Below, piece after piece: positions 6,765-13,685 of a DNA stretch of 13,685 nucleotides; the first letter of the stretch is position 1, and each line of letters begins with the position of its first letter. A model generated the notes under the pieces. The model saw only the letters and a program-made list of their open reading frames with translations. It made no database searches and was not told the origin of the DNA. Source of the DNA: an uncultured bacterium (lineage in GTDB: Bacteria > Fidelibacterota > Marinisomatia > Marinisomatales > UBA1611). The DNA lies in assembly GCA_938092125.1 (NCBI GenBank), contig CALKMQ010000162.1, positions 1-13,685 of the forward strand, written 5' to 3'. A program made the position numbers and the translations under genes.

Positions 6765-9700
6765 TTAATCAAAGCTTACAGAAACAAGCTTTGAAACCCC
6801 CTTCTTTTCTTGCGTTACGCCATACATATGATTTGCTATTTCCATCGTAAGCTTATTATGCGTGACAACAATAAATTGGGTTTCATCAGCAAATTGTTTT
6901 AATACTTTTGTAAATTTATGAATATTGATATCATCAAGGGGAGCATCAACTTCATCCAGGATACAATATGGACTGGGTTTAACTTGATATATCGAAAAAA
7001 GAAGTGAAATTGCAGTTAATGCTTTTTCTCCACTCGACAATAACCTTAATGAAGTATTTTTTTTCCCTGGTGGCTGAGCGTCAATTACGATATCAGCTTC
7101 TAAAGGATCAGGGTCACCAACCAGTCTCAGAGCACCATATCCACCTTCAAAAAAGAGATTAAATAGTTTTTCATAATTTTTACTTATAAGCTTAAAAGTC
7201 TCTTGGAATTTTTTTCTAGCAATTCTGTCAATTTTTTGAATAGTCTCTCTCAAATTTTCTTCCGATTCGACTAGGTCATCTCGCTGCTTGCGCAAATGGC
7301 TTAAACGTTCTGAGTCTTCGTTGTATTCATCCTGAACTGCCATATTTACAGGTCCAATGTTATCTAAACTTCTTTGGATTTTATCGACTTGATAGGATAA
7401 TTCATCTTCTACATGGTCAACAATTAATTTTTTAGGTATCGTGGCGTCATAACGTTCTTTAATTTGTTCTCGAACAATTTCAATTTTTTGCTTTAATTCA
7501 TTTAATTTAAATTCTGACAATTTCAGATTTTCTAAAATTGATTCTCGATCTTTTTGTTCAAGTTTAATTTTTGTTTGAATCTTATCAATACTATCATAGG
7601 TCTCTCTAAAAACAGATTGTTTTAAATCAATTATCGATTTTTGTTTTTGCAGCTCAGCATTTGTCTCGGTTAGAATCTTTTCACCATTTTCAATATTTTG
7701 GGCATACTCTTTTTTCAATAAAATCATTTTTTTCTCTTCTTCAATGATTTCAGATTGAGTTTTTTCAATAGTCTTGATCTGCTCTTTTGCAGAATTAGAT
7801 TTATAAACTATGTTATCATTTTTTGATTCAATATTGACCATTTCTACTCTAGCATCTTGCAATATTTGTTGCTGAAAATCTCTGCTTTTCCCTTGATCCA
7901 ATACATTTTGGTTAGCTTTATTTATTTTTTCTTGAAATGATGATAATAACTCTTCAGCTTTTTGGATACCAGGCTCTATTTTTTTTAAGGCAAGCTGTGA
8001 ATCATTTAGTACTTTTTCTGTTTCAGCCAACTCATTTTTAAGGTTTCCCAATCTTTCTAAAATTTGAGTCTGATTTAGATGATTTTTCATCAATGATGAA
8101 TCTAATTGACTTAATTGAGTCTCACTTTCTTTTATTAATTCTTGTTTTTTATTTAACTCAATTTTTGATAAATCTATTTTCTTTGCAATCAATGCTTGAT
8201 TTATAATTGTTTTTTTCTCTTCGTTTTTTGAATGAGCTAATTCTTTAGAAATAATTTCAAGTTTATTGCGTCTGCCAATTAGGTTACCGTGCTCAGAAAC
8301 TTGCCTACTTTTTATAACTAAATTTTTTCCAGAATATGTACCATTTAAATCAACCAATCTCCAGCCATCTAATTTTTTATCATTTGCAGCATGTTTCAGA
8401 TCACTCACTACAATAAGATCACCCAAAATATAGTCTGCGAGTGGCGATAGTTTCTTATCTGTCTTTACCAATTGGGAAGCTAAAGCAATAACATTATCTG
8501 ACTTTGGTAAAGATTTTAATTTTACTTTATAAGCTATTGCTTCTTTTAACGGAATAATTGTTAAATCACCTGCGTTATCTTCAAGAGCTTTTTCTAATGT
8601 AGATAAACCAGTTCTTTTATCTTTTGTGATTAAACAATGTGATAACTCACCTAACCCATTTTCTAAAGCATCCCTATATTTTTCTTCAACTTGAAACATA
8701 TCCGCAACAGTGCCAAGCACACCTGGGAAAACCTTAGGGTTTTCAAGAACATATTGAGTGCCCTCAGGAAAACCTTCATTTGAATCAATTAGTTCCTCAT
8801 AAAATCTAGCCTGATCATTCAACGATTCAATTTTTACACTTAAACTATTATTGTTTTTTATATGCTCTTGCTGTTGATCAATTAAAGTTTGAAGTTTTTT
8901 TTGAATCTCAGTTAATTCTTTTTTTTCCTCAAAATAATTATTATCAATTTTAAGTTGTTCTTGCTCAAGTGATTTAATAGTGCCACTTATTTGTTTCGAC
9001 TCTGTTTTTAGTTCGAGTATCTTTTTACTAAAAATCGCAGCATTAGAATTTTTATCCTTAATTAAATTTATTGTTCGATCATACATTGACTTATTTGAAG
9101 CAATAGTTTTTTGATGGTTCCACCTATCATTCTGAACTTGATCGAGATATTTTAATTCTTCATGGTACTTTTTTTCTATCTTATCTAATTCTTCTTTTTT
9201 ATTTTTATATGAGGATAATGCAGAATCCAAATCATTTTGCAGTTTTTCACTTTCTTCAATAAAGGAATCAACTTCTTCACTCAAAATATCCAATCTTTGC
9301 TCATTCATTTTATAATCAGTTTTTCCTCTCTCAATAGAAATTGAGGTAGAATTACCTTTTTCAGTCCAAATCAGAATATTTTGCCTTACTTCCTGCCGAT
9401 TTTCTGTAAGGGTTAGGAGTTTAGCTTGCAAAGCATTCAGTTCATCCTCTTGTTCTTTGTATACTAATCTATTTTTTTCTAACACTTCTTCGTATTTTGA
9501 AGATTTATCAGTTTTTGAGCTTTTAAGATGATTGTAATCTTTAATTTCTTGCCTAAGAGGGGACATAATGTTTTGGTATTTGTCAACTTTCAGAAATGCT
9601 AATTCAATATCTTTTTCTCTAAGCTGATGAGTAAGATTTTCGTGACGCTTAAACCGCTTTAGTTGAAGTTCTAGACCATGAACTTTTTGTTCAACTTCAG

Positions 9701-10286
9701 AAATGACATCATTAATTCTTTCAAGATCAAATCTAGTAGCATCAAATTTTCTTAATGTTGATTTTCTTTGCTTTCTATATTTATTTATCCCTGATGCCTC
9801 TTCAAACATTCGCCTTCTATCATCCCCATTTTCAGAGAGTATTTGTTCAATCATTTTTAATTCTATTACGCTATAAGCATCAGAGCCCATACCTGTATCA
9901 ATAAAAAGATCGTTAATGTCTTTAAGTCTGCATGGCGTTTTATTAATAGTGTATTCACTCTCACCATTTCGATATACTCGTCTTCCAATTTCTATGTCAT
10001 TATATTCAATTGGAAGTTTTCCTTTATTATTGTGAACTGTAAGGGTGACATCACAGACGCTTAGAGGTTTCATGTTTTCTGCGCCATTAAAAATAACATC
10101 TTCCATTTTACCTCCACGTAAAACTGAAGATTTTTGCTCACCTAAGACCCATCTTATTGCATCAACTATATTTGTTTTACCGCAACCGTTAGGTCCGACG
10201 ACTGTGGTCACGCCTTGACTTAGCTTTAATACTTCTTTTTTTGCAAAAGACTTAAAGCCGTGCATTTTTAATTCTGAGATATACAC
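6765..10286 (-). CDS. smc: Chromosome partition protein SMC
   Basis: The 1173-residue protein is the normal length for bacterial SMC, the ATPase that compacts and resolves chromosomes, usually with ScpA and ScpB. The N-terminal head has MYISELKMHGFKSFA and the Walker A GPNGCGKTN (about residues 32-40), followed by AIRWVLGEQ. Long coiled-coil arms cover about residues 170-500 and 665-1000. The hinge lies between them (about 500-660, including FPGVLGTVADMF). The C-terminal head has the ABC signature LLSSGEKALTA (about 1083-1093) and the Walker B ILDEVDAPLDD (about 1107-1117). The start is GTG at 10286. An AGG-containing weak ribosome site lies upstream. No scpA or scpB is visible nearby. The Cys-Gly-Lys-Thr form of Walker A replaces the common Ser-Gly-Lys-Ser and should still bind ATP. 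Confidence 0.98.
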   Translation of the reverse strand: MYISELKMHGFKSFAKKEVLKLSQGVTTVVGPNGCGKTNIVDAIRWVLGEQKSSVLRGGKMEDVIFNGAENMKPLSVCDVTLTVHNNKGKLPIEYNDIEIGRRVYRNGESEYTINKTPCRLKDINDLFIDTGMGSDAYSVIELKMIEQILSENGDDRRRMFEEASGINKYRKQRKSTLRKFDATRFDLERINDVISEVEQKVHGLELQLKRFKRHENLTHQLREKDIELAFLKVDKYQNIMSPLRQEIKDYNHLKSSKTDKSSKYEEVLEKNRLVYKEQEDELNALQAKLLTLTENRQEVRQNILIWTEKGNSTSISIERGKTDYKMNEQRLDILSEEVDSFIEESEKLQNDLDSALSSYKNKKEELDKIEKKYHEELKYLDQVQNDRWNHQKTIASNKSMYDRTINLIKDKNSNAAIFSKKILELKTESKQISGTIKSLEQEQLKIDNNYFEEKKELTEIQKKLQTLIDQQQEHIKNNNSLSVKIESLNDQARFYEELIDSNEGFPEGTQYVLENPKVFPGVLGTVADMFQVEEKYRDALENGLGELSHCLITKDKRTGLSTLEKALEDNAGDLTIIPLKEAIAYKVKLKSLPKSDNVIALASQLVKTDKKLSPLADYILGDLIVVSDLKHAANDKKLDGWRLVDLNGTYSGKNLVIKSRQVSEHGNLIGRRNKLEIISKELAHSKNEEKKTIINQALIAKKIDLSKIELNKKQELIKESETQLSQLDSSLMKNHLNQTQILERLGNLKNELAETEKVLNDSQLALKKIEPGIQKAEELLSSFQEKINKANQNVLDQGKSRDFQQQILQDARVEMVNIESKNDNIVYKSNSAKEQIKTIEKTQSEIIEEEKKMILLKKEYAQNIENGEKILTETNAELQKQKSIIDLKQSVFRETYDSIDKIQTKIKLEQKDRESILENLKLSEFKLNELKQKIEIVREQIKERYDATIPKKLIVDHVEDELSYQVDKIQRSLDNIGPVNMAVQDEYNEDSERLSHLRKQRDDLVESEENLRETIQKIDRIARKKFQETFKLISKNYEKLFNLFFEGGYGALRLVGDPDPLEADIVIDAQPPGKKNTSLRLLSSGEKALTAISLLFSIYQVKPSPYCILDEVDAPLDDINIHKFTKVLKQFADETQFIVVTHNKLTMEIANHMYGVTQEKKGVSKLVSVSFD

Positions 10287-10365
10287 TATATACGCCTATT
10301 CGATGGTCAATAAATCTAGCAATTTTACTAGATATTTCCACGAAGAGAATAAAATGAAATGAAAA

Positions 10366-10962
10366 TTACTTGTTCTGCAAAAAACGGTTAAAAGATATGT
10401 GAATTAATAAACCACTATAATCTTTTTTCTGATCGGCTTCTTTTTTCAATTTAATTATATCTGAACCTATATGCAAAGCGACAGAACTTTGATTGTACCA
10501 TCTAAATTCAACTCCTCCACCAAAGAAAGCAATAGGAGACCACTGCGTTTCTGCTTTTCGCCATATCTTTTTGTAACTACCATTGCCTTCTTTACCGTCT
10601 ACAGAAAGGTTTAACCCTCCTCTAATAGTAACAAAAGGAGAAAAGTTATTTGCAATTTTTCCTGCAAAGGGATGATAGTTGAAGCCAACTAAAACCGGTA
10701 TAAATAATAAGTTTTGCCCACTAATCGTTATATATTGATTGGTCCAATTGTCGTATACTATGCTTTCTGTTTCACCTTTTATGTCGAAATATCTAACCTC
10801 ACCAATAAAATCAAAATTCTTTTTATTGTTCCCATGCAAATAATTAAAAAAAACTCCTGATCCTCTTGAACCGACATCTAATCCAGCACCAAATCTTGTA
10901 TTGTATGAATTAGAAAAAACTATGTTCATGAATAGGATAAATATTATAAGTATCTTTACCAC
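10366..10962 (-). CDS. Small secreted protein, probable outer-membrane beta-barrel, unknown function
   Basis: This 198-residue protein starts with a typical signal peptide: a Lys at position 3, a hydrophobic core (ILIIFILFMNIVF) and a likely cut near Ser17. The rest alternates polar and hydrophobic or aromatic residues (for example TRFGAGLDVGSRGSGVFFNY, FIPVLVGFNYHPF, PFVTIRGGLNLSV, FFGGGVEFRWY), and the protein closes with LLIHISFNRF. This is the look of an eight- to ten-strand barrel. I do not recognise a named family. The start is GTG at 10962, three bases after the ferredoxin stop, with AGG about six bases upstream. It appears to be the last gene of the folate/kinase/ferredoxin run. There is no obvious terminator behind it before smc. 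Confidence 0.75.
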   Translation of the reverse strand: MVKILIIFILFMNIVFSNSYNTRFGAGLDVGSRGSGVFFNYLHGNNKKNFDFIGEVRYFDIKGETESIVYDNWTNQYITISGQNLLFIPVLVGFNYHPFAGKIANNFSPFVTIRGGLNLSVDGKEGNGSYKKIWRKAETQWSPIAFFGGGVEFRWYNQSSVALHIGSDIIKLKKEADQKKDYSGLLIHISFNRFLQNK

Positions 10963-10965
10963 GAT

Positions 10966-11295
10966 TTACCTAGTGTTAAGCTTGTCTTTTGTAGCTATTA
11001 ATTCTGCAACAGGTTTGTTATTGACGATTGACTTTTTAAAAATCGTTTTAATATCCTTTTTCTTTACATTTAAGTACCAGAAGCCATTTGGATATATTAC
11101 CATTGCTGGGCCTTCTTCACATACATCTAAACACCCAGATTTATTAGCTCTTACTTTTCCTTTTAGACCCGATTCATTAATCATTCTAACAAGATCTTTT
11201 CGCAAATCTAGACCGCCACAGGAACCACAACTTTTTCTTAAACTATTTTCATCGCGTTCATTTGTACAAATGAAGATATGTTTTTCAAATTTCAT
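10966..11295 (-). CDS. Thioredoxin-fold [2Fe-2S] ferredoxin (Shethna/Aquifex Fd4-like)
   Basis: The 109-residue protein has the complete signature of the thioredoxin-like ferredoxins. The opening is HIFICTNERD (Cys10), then KSCGSCGG (Cys23 and Cys26), then SGCLDVCEEGPAMVIYPNGFWY (Cys55 and Cys59). Cys10, 23, 55 and 59 are spaced as the known cluster ligands of Aquifex aeolicus ferredoxin (Cys9, 22, 55, 59), so a [2Fe-2S] cluster is expected. Cys26 is an additional cysteine. These proteins act as soluble electron carriers, but their partners are usually unknown. The ATG overlaps the stop of the upstream 56-residue membrane protein gene (ATGA), and the next gene begins three bases after its stop, so it is tightly embedded in an operon. 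Confidence 0.93.
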   Translation of the reverse strand: MKFEKHIFICTNERDENSLRKSCGSCGGLDLRKDLVRMINESGLKGKVRANKSGCLDVCEEGPAMVIYPNGFWYLNVKKKDIKTIFKKSIVNNKPVAELIATKDKLNTR

Positions 11296-11462
11296 ATATC
11301 TTCATATTCGGCATCTTGTATATCCATTTTACTAACCTTTCGTTTAAAATCCGCTCTAGTTGCTTCGTCTTTTATTTTTGACTTTACTTTAAACAAGGAT
11401 AAAATAAAAAAACTAATTTTATATACAGAATATCCAAGGAATATTAATAAAATTAGTTTCAT
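11292..11462 (-). CDS. Short single-pass membrane protein (56 residues), unknown function
   Basis: An ATG at 11462 opens a 56-codon frame beginning MKLILLIFLGYSVYKISFF and ending in the acidic tail MDIQDAEYEDI. Residues about 2-24 form one hydrophobic segment. A basic stretch (KVKSKIKDEATRADFKRK) follows, so the C-terminus probably lies in the cytoplasm. The start lies four bases after the kinase stop, and the stop overlaps the ferredoxin ATG in an ATGA junction. Together these fill an otherwise empty 171-base gap exactly, which is strong support for a real gene. The plan of one helix, a charged linker and a D-A-E-Y/F-E-type tail recalls small membrane proteins of Bacteroidota such as the DUF4834 group, but I cannot assign it to a family. 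There is no clear ribosome binding site, so translation is probably coupled to the kinase. Confidence 0.8.
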   Translation of the reverse strand: MKLILLIFLGYSVYKISFFILSLFKVKSKIKDEATRADFKRKVSKMDIQDAEYEDI

Positions 11463-11466
11463 TCAT

Positions 11467-12108
11467 TTAAAATTCAGTTACTGGATTGAAAAATTTAGTT
11501 CCTGATACTGGCTGTCTTATATAATCAATTACTTCTTTTAAATCATTTTCATTTTCTACAAAATCTATATTGTTCGTATTTATAATGACAAGTGGCGTAT
11601 CCTGATAACGAAAAAAATATTCTGTATACACTTGGTTCAAAGCATCTATGTATTCCCATGTAACATTTTTTTCCATATTCCGACCACGCTTTTCAATATT
11701 CTTCATTAAAATATCCGTATCTGCTTGAAGGTAAATGACAATATCAGGCTTAATAATATTTCTTTCGAGAAGACTCGCAACTGTATCATATAGCTGCATT
11801 TCTTTATCTCCTAAATTTAATGAAGCAAATAGACGATCCTTAACAAACATATAATCTGTAATTAATAATTTTTGAAACATATCAACTTGTCTTAAATCTT
11901 GTTGTTGACGATACCTTTGTAAAAGAAAAAATAATTGAGTTTGAAAACCAAACCTTTCAGGATCATTATAAAAATCTGGAAGAAAAGGATTATCTTCAAA
12001 ATCTTCAAGAACAAGCCTTGCTCCTAATTCTTTAGATAACAGTTTGGCCAAGCTTGTTTTACCAACACCAATTGGGCCTTCAATTGCTATATAATATAAA
12101 TTTCTCAT
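11467..12108 (-). CDS. Deoxynucleoside kinase (deoxyadenosine/deoxyguanosine kinase-like)
   Basis: This 213-residue protein belongs to the dNK family of P-loop nucleoside kinases, which phosphorylate salvaged deoxynucleosides to monophosphates using ATP. The N-terminal IAIEGPIGVGKTSLAK (residues about 7-22) is the Walker A loop. The substrate-site segments are LVLEDFEDNPFLPDFY, TQLFFLLQRYRQQ and ITDYMFVKDRLFA, where DR is the conserved catalytic/recognition region. KRGRNMEKNVTWEYID forms the LID region, and PLVIINTNNIDFV lies near the C-terminus. The preferred base cannot be read from sequence alone. Its ATG overlaps the folK stop (ATGA). This family often sits next to folK in related bacteria, as far as I recall. 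Confidence 0.92.
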   Translation of the reverse strand: MRNLYYIAIEGPIGVGKTSLAKLLSKELGARLVLEDFEDNPFLPDFYNDPERFGFQTQLFFLLQRYRQQQDLRQVDMFQKLLITDYMFVKDRLFASLNLGDKEMQLYDTVASLLERNIIKPDIVIYLQADTDILMKNIEKRGRNMEKNVTWEYIDALNQVYTEYFFRYQDTPLVIINTNNIDFVENENDLKEVIDYIRQPVSGTKFFNPVTEF

Positions 12109-12617
12109 GCCTTATTTCCCAATTCATACATTTTAACGATAGACGTATCCACACATCTTACAAGAAGCTCGTTAACTGTCAAATTAACATACGGTATTTT
12201 AAAATCAGGAGCAATCTCATCAAATGGAATTAATACAAATTTTCTATTAATTAAACCTGGATGTGGTATGGCTAATTCCTTTGTTTCTATTACCGATGCA
12301 CCATGAACTAATATGTCTATATCGATTGTTCGTGGCATGTTCCTTTTCAATGTTTTTCGTCTACCTAACATACGTTCAATATTTTTAATACAATCTAATA
12401 ATTGAAACGGATTTAGATCTGAATCAAGTCCTACCACTGTATTAATAAAATATTCTTGATTCAGGTTATATAGTGGTTCTGTTAAGTAATAGGAGGCGCT
12501 GGTTAAGTTATAATTTTCCCTTGGCAACTCAATAGCTGAAATTGCTTGGGCAATATTAGATTCCCTATCTCCAATATTTGAACCAATAGATAAATATACT
12601 TTATTTCCAATTTTCAT
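12105..12617 (-). CDS. folK: 2-amino-4-hydroxy-6-hydroxymethyldihydropteridine diphosphokinase (HPPK)
   Basis: This 170-residue cytoplasmic enzyme transfers pyrophosphate from ATP to 6-hydroxymethyl-dihydropterin, the step before dihydropteroate synthase in folate synthesis. VYLSIGSNIGDRESNI opens the fold. SASYYLTEPLYNLNQEYFINTVV forms the pterin-site strand and loop, and the family signature NMPRTIDIDIL supplies the metal-binding aspartates. The later IPHPGLINRKFVLIPFDEIAP block is also conserved. Its start overlaps the folB stop and its stop overlaps the kinase start, both as ATGA. The length matches stand-alone HPPK, so it is not fused to FolB or FolP. Confidence 0.97.
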   Translation of the reverse strand: MKIGNKVYLSIGSNIGDRESNIAQAISAIELPRENYNLTSASYYLTEPLYNLNQEYFINTVVGLDSDLNPFQLLDCIKNIERMLGRRKTLKRNMPRTIDIDILVHGASVIETKELAIPHPGLINRKFVLIPFDEIAPDFKIPYVNLTVNELLVRCVDTSIVKMYELGNKA

Positions 12618-12970
12618 TTAAATCTCTGTAACTCCACCTCAACATTTTCAAAATCAGCTTCTATGGGAGCATGAGGTTTCCTCACACGTATGACAATTTT
12701 ATCTATATCAAACTCTGCCAACAACCTATTGCAAACAGAATTGGCAACAGCTTCTACTAATGAAAAACGCTTCTTAGTGAACTCCTCAATTGTGCAAGAA
12801 ATAATTTCTTGATAATCGACAGTATCGCTCAACTCATCAGTATCCCCAGGTTTTTCTAAGTTACAATGTAAAACTAAATCTATTTCAAAAGTACCATCCT
12901 TAGATTTTTCAAAATCATAAACTCCATGTCTAGCTATGATTTTTAAGTTATTAATTCTTATTGTATCCAT
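12614..12970 (-). CDS. folB: Dihydroneopterin aldolase
   Basis: The 118-residue enzyme splits 7,8-dihydroneopterin into 6-hydroxymethyl-dihydropterin and glycolaldehyde, giving the substrate of the neighbouring FolK. Family marks are IIARHGVYDFEKSKDGTFEIDL at the N-terminus with the catalytic-site Glu, DTVDYQEI in the middle, SLVEAVANSVCNRLL, and VRKPHAPI with the conserved Lys near the C-terminus. The ATG is at 12970, with AAGG about seven bases upstream, inside the end of the peptidase gene region. FolB and FolK are translationally coupled by an ATGA overlap. Confidence 0.96.
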   Translation of the reverse strand: MDTIRINNLKIIARHGVYDFEKSKDGTFEIDLVLHCNLEKPGDTDELSDTVDYQEIISCTIEEFTKKRFSLVEAVANSVCNRLLAEFDIDKIVIRVRKPHAPIEADFENVEVELQRFK

Positions 12971-12976
12971 AATACC

Positions 12977-13685
12977 TTATTTGAGATAAATAACCTTCTG
13001 AGTGTTAACGTAATTATCCGTAGATAACTGAATTAAATAAACACCTGCAGGTTTTCCTTTTGCATTCCAAGATTCATTATGAAAACCTGATTGAAATATC
13101 TTCTTAGTTAGAGATTCAACTAGACCTCCATTAATGTTAAAAATATTGATACTAATATTTTGATTACCTAGCACTGGATGAACATAAAAATTTAGTTTTA
13201 AGTTTGAATTAAATGGATTTGGATATGCAAGTTGAACATTTACATTTTTCGGCAAGAGATTATCAACCTTGTTCGTAGTATAAGACACTTCTTTTAATAT
13301 CCAGTTGTTTGGGTCTAGGGTCACGTTTTCTACAATGAAATTTAGTCCAGAAATTTCATATAAATGGCTCATACTATTATTTTCAACTACTATAGTTGTA
13401 TCAATTAATAAAGGTCCAATACTTCCAGAAAAGTTAAGGTCAATTGGCATAGAAAAAAGCCCGCTTGATTGAATTTGGTCAATTTTCACTTTATAAGTTG
13501 CATTGCCATCATGCCACCAACACATTTCATACTTAGGATAACCCTCTTCATATATCCATTGTTGAAAAAACAAATCTAAATTTTGATTTGAAATATCCTC
13601 GCTGATTTTTTGAAAATCAGCCGTTGAAGCTGCATTATAAGCAAGTGTATCATTAGACGCATAACTTTTTAAAATTTCAAAAAAT
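12977..13685 (-). CDS. Secreted M1-type metallopeptidase, C-terminal part with T9SS sorting domain; 5' end cut by window edge
   Basis: The frame is open from the right edge to a TAA at 12977 and gives about 235 residues. The edge-proximal part, including DISNQNLDLFFQQWIYEEGYPKYEMCWW, matches the region after the catalytic domain of M1 (gluzincin) aminopeptidases, where an FFxQW...GYP motif is usual. The zinc site would lie outside the window. A beta-rich stretch follows. The last roughly 85 residues form a type A T9SS C-terminal domain: LAYPNPFNSNLKLNF, INIFNINGGLV, GFHNESWNAKGKPAGVYLIQL and the end VIYLK. Such domains direct export across the outer membrane by the type IX system and are then removed. 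An apparent start near 13573 is an internal TTG, not the true start. The stop is six bases before folB. Confidence 0.85.
   Translation of the reverse strand, partial: FFEILKSYASNDTLAYNAASTADFQKISEDISNQNLDLFFQQWIYEEGYPKYEMCWWHDGNATYKVKIDQIQSSGLFSMPIDLNFSGSIGPLLIDTTIVVENNSMSHLYEISGLNFIVENVTLDPNNWILKEVSYTTNKVDNLLPKNVNVQLAYPNPFNSNLKLNFYVHPVLGNQNISINIFNINGGLVESLTKKIFQSGFHNESWNAKGKPAGVYLIQLSTDNYVNTQKVIYLK

Noticed and set aside
6765..10286. Possibility that the long SMC-like protein belongs to a defence system (such as Wadjet JetC or a Rad50-like nuclease complex)
   Set aside because: Length, MYISELKMHGFKSFA start, hinge and head motifs are those of housekeeping SMC, and no JetABD or nuclease partner lies nearby.
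10314..10333. Inverted repeat ATCTAG / CTAGAT with an eight-base loop between the barrel gene and smc
   Set aside because: It has six weak A/T-rich pairs and no U-tract on either side, so it is neither a good terminator nor a distinctive operator. It may be chance in AT-rich DNA.
10901..11335. Plus-strand open frame of 144 codons
   Set aside because: It lies opposite the ferredoxin, whose complete cysteine motif and ATGA/three-base junctions fix the minus strand as coding.
1..13685. tRNA, rRNA, CRISPR arrays, insertion sequences, attachment sites, riboswitches
   Set aside because: Reading both strands by eye showed no spaced direct repeats, transposase frames, terminal inverted repeats or tRNA-like cloverleaf segments. 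Gene-free gaps are all shorter than 200 bases.

Overview
The window is AT-rich bacterial chromosome, and every supported gene lies on the minus strand, so the genes read from the right end to the left. The rightmost gene carries a YPNPFN-type C-terminal sorting domain of the type IX secretion system (T9SS). Together with the low GC, the frequent GTG starts and the mostly weak ribosome binding sites, this points to the Fibrobacterota-Chlorobiota-Bacteroidota (FCB) group. A marine Neomarinimicrobiota (SAR406-like) genome is my best guess, inferred from sequence style and not from a search.

In transcription order, the right part (13685 to 10366) is a compact run. It holds the 3' end of a secreted M1-type peptidase with a T9SS tail, folB, folK, a deoxynucleoside kinase, a 56-residue membrane protein, a thioredoxin-fold [2Fe-2S] ferredoxin and a small predicted outer-membrane protein. 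Most junctions are ATGA overlaps or gaps of a few bases, so this looks like one operon. FolB and FolK make consecutive steps of folate synthesis, and the kinase salvages deoxynucleosides.

The middle part (10286 to 3583) is a second tight run: smc, a MscS-type mechanosensitive channel, a DUF423 membrane protein, an APC-superfamily permease and dut. The gap upstream of smc is only 79 bases and has no convincing terminator, so the two runs may be joined.

The left part starts with a 181-base intergenic region carrying a promoter candidate with a perfect 13-base palindrome in its spacer. It is followed by groES-groEL, each with a strong AAGGAG ribosome binding site, and by a clear rho-independent terminator. 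After that comes polA, cut by the left edge, of which 447 N-terminal residues are present.

Most of the window is core housekeeping: chromosome structure, DNA polymerase, dNTP sanitation, folate, chaperonin and osmotic protection. I see no mobile element, CRISPR array, tRNA, rRNA or defence island. The least explained items are the groESL control region, the short membrane protein plus ferredoxin plus barrel trio, and the particular dUTPase subtype. I found no convincing evidence for a wholly new system.
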